A DNA stretch of 64,000 nt from Halorussus limi (GTDB lineage: Archaea; Halobacteriota; Halobacteria; Halobacteriales; Haladaptataceae), in contig NZ_CP096659.1 of assembly GCF_023238205.1 (NCBI RefSeq), forward strand, positions 2,435,626 to 2,499,625, read 5' to 3'. Positions 59,191-64,000 of the stretch are shown here, piece after piece. The notes below the pieces were generated by a model that had not been told where the DNA came from, made no database searches, and saw nothing but the letters and a program-made list of their open reading frames with translations. The position numbers and the translations under genes were made by a program. Position 1 is the stretch's first letter; each line of letters opens with the position of its first letter.

Positions 59191-59933
59191 CGCCCGAAAA
59201 CGACGCCGCCGAGCAGACCGACCGGGCGGACGAGGAGACGGGCGCGAGCGACCGCTCGGGCGACCAGCGAGCGCCAGCGGACGACCGCGAGTCGACGGCC
59301 GACCCCGACCCGGCGGCGAGCGCCGACGAGCCGTCGATTCCGCTCGAAACGCTGGCGGTGCTGAACTGGTTGGGCGACGAGGGCGTCAGCGGGGTCGAGT
59401 CCCGACTCAACGACGTGCTGGACGACGACCTGTCAGTGACGACCGAGCAGGTCAAAATCGGCTACGCCGACCAAGCGACCGTCGCCAGCCAGTTCCGGGG
59501 CGAGGACCGCGCCGGGGCGCGGGTCCTGCTGAGCAAGCCGCTGGTCGGGAACGTGCTGGTCGTGTTCCCGATGGACAGCGCGAACAAGGCCGCGGCGCTG
59601 ATGCTCCAGCGGGCGGTCGAGGACCTCTCGTCGGTCTCGACCGAGATGGGCCGGGACGCGCTGACCGAACTCTGCAACATGATGGCCAACGGGTTCGTCG
59701 ACGAGTGGGCCACGCTGTTCGAGACGACCATCGACACGGGGTCGCCGGTCCCGGTGCAGGACCCCGAGCGGACCCTCGTCGCGCGCATCCTCAAGCAGTA
59801 CGGGGTCGGCCTGTTCATCCGGTCGCGGCTACGAATCCCCAGACACGACGTGGACGCGGCGATATACATGTTCCCCGGCAAGCAGGAGTTCGTCACGAAG
59901 CTCTCGGCGGTCGACCTCGAGGTGATAGAGTGA
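59187..59933 (+). CDS. cheC: CheC-type CheY-P phosphatase
   Basis: The 248-residue product has an acidic disordered start (about 1-47) and a CheC domain. The phosphatase pattern D-x3-E-x2-N-x22-P is complete: Asp157, Glu161, Asn164 and Pro187 (DALTELCNMMANGF...GSPVP). The GTG at 59187 overlaps the cheW stop (GTGA). CheC removes phosphate from CheY and is tuned by CheD, which follows. A second active-site copy, usual in CheX or FliY, is not visible. Confidence 0.88.
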   Translation: MTPENDAAEQTDRADEETGASDRSGDQRAPADDRESTADPDPAASADEPSIPLETLAVLNWLGDEGVSGVESRLNDVLDDDLSVTTEQVKIGYADQATVASQFRGEDRAGARVLLSKPLVGNVLVVFPMDSANKAAALMLQRAVEDLSSVSTEMGRDALTELCNMMANGFVDEWATLFETTIDTGSPVPVQDPERTLVARILKQYGVGLFIRSRLRIPRHDVDAAIYMFPGKQEFVTKLSAVDLEVIE

Positions 59934-60472
59934 AGACGTACGAGTCGAACCCCGACGACCCCGACCGCGAGCGCCGGTTCGTCGGCGTCTCGGAGTACGA
60001 GGTCGTGGGCGACGGGTCGACGCTCGCGGCCTACGGTCTCGGCGCGTGCGTCGGCCTCGCGGTCTACGACCCCGAGAACGCGGTCGGCGGCCTCGCCCAC
60101 GCGATGCTCCCCCGCCAGTCGGAGGGCGACGGCACCAGCGAGGGCAAGTACGTCGACGCCGCGGTCGAGACGATGCTCCGCGAAGCGGTCTCGGCGGGCG
60201 CGAGTTACGGGGCGCTGGAGGGGTACGTCGTCGGCGGGAGCGACCTGCTCGACCTCCGGGAACTCCCCCGGGAGGTCAGCGACGACAACGTCGCGACCGC
60301 CCGCGAGGCGTTCGCGGAACTCGACGTGCCGGTCGAGGGCGCGGACGTGGGCGGCGGCCGCGGCCGGACCGTGGAGTTCGACACCGGGACGGGCCGCATC
60401 GCGGTCCTGACCGCGTACGACCCCGAACCGATTCTGCTCCGCGTGGGCGAGGACGACGAAGACGGGTCGTAG
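59930..60472 (+). CDS. cheD: CheD (receptor glutamine deamidase)
   Basis: The 180-residue product has the catalytic Cys40 (AYGLGACVGL), His57 (GLAHAMLP) and the GSDLLD/GRTVEFDTGTGRI segments of CheD. CheD deamidates transducer glutamines and binds CheC. GTG 59930 overlaps the cheC stop (GTGA). It ends the transducer-cheW-cheC-cheD operon; a U-rich stretch (CCCTTTTG, about 60485) follows. Confidence 0.92.
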   Translation: MKTYESNPDDPDRERRFVGVSEYEVVGDGSTLAAYGLGACVGLAVYDPENAVGGLAHAMLPRQSEGDGTSEGKYVDAAVETMLREAVSAGASYGALEGYVVGGSDLLDLRELPREVSDDNVATAREAFAELDVPVEGADVGGGRGRTVEFDTGTGRIAVLTAYDPEPILLRVGEDDEDGS

Positions 60473-60615
60473 ATAACTCTGTACCCTTTTGAGCAACGAA
60501 AATCTGTCTTTTCCGCGTCTCTATAACCCTCTGCGTTCGCGGCGGTTGTCGGAGGTTTTCCCGACCTCTCCGAGCAAACGACGCTTCTTTACCCGACCCG
60601 GTGCCACACACTCAC

Positions 60616-61704
60616 ATGACCCAACGCGACGAACTGCTGATGACGCCCGGCCCGACCGCCGTCCCGCCGGACGTGCTGGACGCGATGGCTCGCCCGCCGG
60701 TCAACCCCGACGTGCAGGCCGAGTTCTCGCCGTTCTACCGCGACCTGCTCGACAAACTGGCGCGGGTCTACGACACCGACGACGACGTGTTGGTGCTGAG
60801 CGGCGAGGGGATGCTCGGACTGGAGGCCAGCGTCGCCTCGCTGGTCGCGCCCGGCGACGAGGTGCTGTGTCTCGCCAACGGCATCTTCGGCGAGGGGTTC
60901 GCGGACTTCGTGGAGATGCAGGACGGCGACCCCGTGGTCCACGACGCGCCCGCCGACGCCGGATTCGACCCGGAAGCGGTGAAGGAACTGGTCGAGGACC
61001 GCGACTTCGCGGTGGCGACGATGGTCCACTGCGAGACGCCGACCGGCGTCCTGAACGACCTCGGCGAGGTTCTGGGCGTCCTACAGGACGCGGGCGTCCT
61101 GACCGTCGTGGACGCCGTCTCGTCGCTCGGCGGGACGCCGGTCCCGACCGACCGCATCGACGTGTGTCTGGGCGCGTCCCAGAAGTGCTTCAGTTCCCCC
61201 GCGGGTCTCACCACGCTGTCGGTCAGCGACGCGGCGTGGTCGAAGGTCGAGGAGACCGAACAGAACAGCTTCTACGCCAGTCTCGAACCGTGGCGGGACG
61301 CCGACATCCCGGAGGACGCGCCGCCGCACCTGCCGTACACCCACGCGGTGTCGAACCTCTACGCGCTGGACGCCTCGCTCGACCGACTGCTGGACGAGGG
61401 TCTGGGGGAAGTCTACGACCGCCACGAGGCGGTCGCCGCGCAGTGCCGCGAGCGCGGCCGGGACCTCGGACTCGAACCGTTCGCGGAGTCGGACGCGCTC
61501 TGCTCGCCGACCGTGACCGCGTTCCGGACGGAGAGTCGGGCCGGCGAACTGCAGGAGCGACTGGCGGACGACCGCGGCGTCGTCGTGGCGACCGGTCTCG
61601 GCGACCTCGCGGACGACGTGCTCCGGGTCGGGCACATGGGGTACAACGCCGACCCGGACCGCGTCGAGCGCACGATGGACGCGCTGGCCGACGTTCTCGA
61701 CTGA
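60616..61704 (+). CDS. Alanine-glyoxylate/serine-type aminotransferase (class V)
   Basis: The 362-residue PLP enzyme has LMTPGPTAVPPDVLDAM at the N-terminus, the GLGEGMLG-like VLSGEGMLGLEASVASLV and the catalytic Lys in LGASQKCFSSPAGLT. Subgroup members transfer amino groups among alanine, serine, glyoxylate and pyruvate. Substrate choice cannot be read. It stands alone 143 bases after cheD. Confidence 0.9.
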   Translation: MTQRDELLMTPGPTAVPPDVLDAMARPPVNPDVQAEFSPFYRDLLDKLARVYDTDDDVLVLSGEGMLGLEASVASLVAPGDEVLCLANGIFGEGFADFVEMQDGDPVVHDAPADAGFDPEAVKELVEDRDFAVATMVHCETPTGVLNDLGEVLGVLQDAGVLTVVDAVSSLGGTPVPTDRIDVCLGASQKCFSSPAGLTTLSVSDAAWSKVEETEQNSFYASLEPWRDADIPEDAPPHLPYTHAVSNLYALDASLDRLLDEGLGEVYDRHEAVAAQCRERGRDLGLEPFAESDALCSPTVTAFRTESRAGELQERLADDRGVVVATGLGDLADDVLRVGHMGYNADPDRVERTMDALADVLD

Positions 61705-61875
61705 GTTCGCGCGACCGGGCGGTCGCTACTCCCCGGCGACCGTCGGCGTGCGAGGCCACCGCTCGCCGACCGCGGAGCGCTTCCGGGTTCCGGTTCGCCG
61801 GGAGAGGGAGACATTCGTACGCCAGCCGTTCACTACAGACGGGAGTAACCCCGTTGCCTAATCAGCGAGGTTGCG

Positions 61876-64000
61876 TCACCGGATACTAGTGGCTGGCTGC
61901 TCGAACAGCGCGCCCAGAAGCTTGTTCTCGGCCAGACGGACGTGCTGGTGGAAGGTCGCGTCGGCCACGCCGAGCGATTCGGCGACGTCCTGGGCGCTGC
62001 TCTCGCGGGGCCACTCGAAGAACCCGGCGAAGTAGGCCGTCTCCAGCGCGGTGCGCTGGCGGTCGGTCATCTCGTCGGTCAGCACCTCGTCGAGTCGCCG
62101 GAGCGACTCGCTCGTCCGCGAGACCTGCCGCCGGGTGACGACTTCGACCGTGGGGTAGGCGTCCCGGACGCGTTCGACCACGCTCCGGACGTCGACGGTC
62201 GGCGGGAAGTGGAGGGTCATGTGGTAGTCGCCGCCCTCGATGGACGCGCTCTCGATGTAGCCGCCCGCGGACGCGACCATCGAGACGACCGGCGGTTCGG
62301 TGAGGCGGGCCTCGAAGGTGGTCGTTCCGAACTGTTCGCGGACGGGCGTCACCTCCTCCCAGTACGGAAGTTGCTCGGGCAACGCCGTCAGCGTCTCTAT
62401 CGCGTCGTTGGTCGCGGTGCCGTACTCGATGAAGACGTCGTCGCCGACCGGGACCGCCCGGTCGAACGAGATGGTGCCCTCGCTCTCGGGGAGGCCCACC
62501 GACTCGAACACGTCCCGGATGCGGAACTCCAACTCGACCATCTCGTCGCTCATCAGCGCCCGCTTGCGCTCGATGCTGGCGATGGCGTGGCCGACCACCT
62601 CGCCGAGTTGCCGGACCACCCGCCGCTCGTCGCCCTCGAACGCGCCGACGCGGTCGGCGTAGACGTTCAGCACGCCGTACAGCGTGTCCTCGTACGTGAC
62701 CGGAATCGCGGCCGACGACCGGAAGCCGTGGACCCGAGCGTGGTCGCGCCACGACTCGTAGTCGGGGTCCTCGAACACGTCGCCCGTGACCTGCATCTCC
62801 TCGGTCCGGACCGCCCGACCTGTCGGGCCTCTGGCGGTCGCGTCGTCTGGGTCTATCGAAATCTCCACGCCGTCGAGGTAGTTCTCGACGCCCGCCTCGG
62901 CGGTGAGTTCGACGGTCTCCGACTGGGTGTCCACCGTGCCGAACCACGCGAACTCGTAGGACTCGGCGTCGGCGAGTCGGTCGCAGACGACCTGCTCGAC
63001 CTGCTCGCGGGTGGACTGCTGGACCAGCGCCTCGTTGATGTCGCGGACGACCGCGTTCAGGTTGTTGAGCGCGGTCAACTGCTCGCGGTGGCGCACGAGT
63101 TGGGTCTCGCGGGCGACCCGGTCGTAGGCCGCCTCGGCGTTCGCGGCCAGCAGTTCGACCAACTGGCGGGTCCGGTGGTCGAACTCGCCGGGTTCGCGCG
63201 ACCCGACGACGAGGACGCCGTGGTCGCCCATCGGCACGAACGACCCGGCGCGCATCCGGGTGCCGTCGGGGTCCACGCCCAAGTTCGGCGCGTCGAGGAC
63301 GTCGTCGTGGTGGACCGGGTCGCCGCCGACGAACGCGCTCCCGGTGATGGTACTGTCGTCGGCCGAGACATCGGGAAACTCGTCTCGCATGAAGTCGGCC
63401 TCGACCGACCGCTCGGCGGGCCGGAGTCGGCCGTCGGCGGCGTCGTGGCGGTAGACGATGACGCCCGGCAGGTCGAGGACGTCGGTGGCGGCGTTCGCCG
63501 CGATTTCGCCGACCTCCTCGCGGGACTTCGCGCCGAGCAACTCCCGACTGGAGTCGTGGAGCGACTTCAGGGTCTCCTCGAACCGCTTGCGGTCGGAGAC
63601 GTCCCGAGTGACGCCGGTCCACGCGTACCTGTCGTCGGGACCGTACGGCCCGAACCTGCTCTCGACCGGAATCGTCTCGCCGTCCTTCCGCCGGAGGTCG
63701 AACTCCAGCGTGGCCCCCTCGGGGTCGCTCGTCGCCACCGTCGAACTCGACTCCGCTGCGACTTCGTTGACCGACTCCCCGTGGACGAGGTGAATCGGCC
63801 GACCGAGCAGTTCCTCTCGGTCGTACCCCGTCATGTCGAGGAACCGCCGGTTGGCCATCACGAACCGCTCGTCCTCGTCTAGCGCGTAGACGCCGTCCCA
63901 GAGGGTCTCGACCACCGTCTCGTAGCGTTCGAGTTCGCGCTCGCGCTCCTTGCGCTCGGTCACGTCCCGGAAATACACCGACAGGCCCGTGTCGGAGGGG
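61876..64000 (-). CDS. PAS/GAF sensor with bacterioopsin-activator-type HTH_10 (partial)
   Basis: The frame is open to the right edge, so the N-terminus is missing; the visible 708 residues start in a PAS-type segment (LSVYFRDVTERKERERELERYE). A PAS domain (about 30-140), two GAF domains (about 150-300 and 330-470), a GAF/HTH-associated domain and a C-terminal HTH_10 (LTDEMTDRQRTALETAYFAGF then VAESLGVADATFHQHVRLAENKLLG) follow. Bat-type regulators of this family respond to light, oxygen or redox. Targets unknown. Coordinates describe only the part in the window. Confidence 0.88.
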   Translation of the reverse strand, partial: PSDTGLSVYFRDVTERKERERELERYETVVETLWDGVYALDEDERFVMANRRFLDMTGYDREELLGRPIHLVHGESVNEVAAESSSTVATSDPEGATLEFDLRRKDGETIPVESRFGPYGPDDRYAWTGVTRDVSDRKRFEETLKSLHDSSRELLGAKSREEVGEIAANAATDVLDLPGVIVYRHDAADGRLRPAERSVEADFMRDEFPDVSADDSTITGSAFVGGDPVHHDDVLDAPNLGVDPDGTRMRAGSFVPMGDHGVLVVGSREPGEFDHRTRQLVELLAANAEAAYDRVARETQLVRHREQLTALNNLNAVVRDINEALVQQSTREQVEQVVCDRLADAESYEFAWFGTVDTQSETVELTAEAGVENYLDGVEISIDPDDATARGPTGRAVRTEEMQVTGDVFEDPDYESWRDHARVHGFRSSAAIPVTYEDTLYGVLNVYADRVGAFEGDERRVVRQLGEVVGHAIASIERKRALMSDEMVELEFRIRDVFESVGLPESEGTISFDRAVPVGDDVFIEYGTATNDAIETLTALPEQLPYWEEVTPVREQFGTTTFEARLTEPPVVSMVASAGGYIESASIEGGDYHMTLHFPPTVDVRSVVERVRDAYPTVEVVTRRQVSRTSESLRRLDEVLTDEMTDRQRTALETAYFAGFFEWPRESSAQDVAESLGVADATFHQHVRLAENKLLGALFEQPATSIR

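Overview
This window is a piece of a haloarchaeal (class Halobacteria) chromosome. The DNA is very GC-rich and the proteins are strongly acidic. Promoters look archaeal, with TATA boxes about 27 bases before leaderless starts. Marker genes agree: glycerol-1-phosphate dehydrogenase for archaeal ether lipids, the crtD-lyeJ-cruF bacterioruberin cluster, SRP19 and Gar1, a FolC-FolP fusion, a gdh-gfcR sugar module and a bacterioopsin-activator-type regulator. I saw no rRNA, tRNA, CRISPR array, integrase or intact insertion sequence. Nearly all of the window is ordinary chromosome, with one clearly AT-rich island (16.2-18.95 kb) and one decayed transporter gene (9.0-9.95 kb).

Layout. 0-11.3 kb: an AIR-synthase-like protein; glucose dehydrogenase overlapping its probable regulator GfcR; a monothiol glutaredoxin; a PAPS-reductase-family protein behind a perfect palindrome; small membrane and SHOCT proteins; an aldo/keto reductase; a frameshifted LivM permease remnant; a zinc-finger mini-protein; an APH-type kinase. 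11.5-16.2 kb: glutamate synthase large subunit without a small subunit nearby. 16.2-18.95 kb: AT-rich three-gene minus-strand unit (exported protein, exported alpha-toroid protein, 37-residue membrane peptide) behind nested palindromes. 19-30.4 kb: a GNAT/zinc-ribbon fusion, an epimerase, G1P dehydrogenase, DoxX and Nudix proteins, an ABC exporter, an S9 peptidase and an exported seven-blade FG-GAP protein. 30.8-39.8 kb: a membrane-bound HTH protein, a glycosyltransferase, FolCP and the bacterioruberin operon. 39.8-49.9 kb: a Tat lipoprotein, the BtuCD/BtuF cobalamin transporter, srp19-gar1, a 916-residue surface repeat protein and a presenilin-type protease. 50-64 kb: an ornithine-cyclodeaminase-family enzyme, an MFS carrier, a Rieske/FAD oxidoreductase, a GNAT protein, a chemotaxis block (H-NOX sensor, transducer without an outside sensor domain, CheW, CheC, CheD), an aminotransferase and a PAS/GAF/HTH_10 regulator cut by the right edge.

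The genes that work together most clearly are gdh with gfcR, the three bacterioruberin genes, btuC/btuD with divergent btuF, and H-NOX/MCP/CheW/CheC/CheD, where a cytosolic haem-gas sensor probably feeds a transducer that has no extracellular domain. The best candidates for undescribed biology are the AT-rich exported triad with its operator array, the 23-residue repeat surface protein, and the H-NOX chemotaxis operon with its TTG start overlapped by an upstream mini-ORF.
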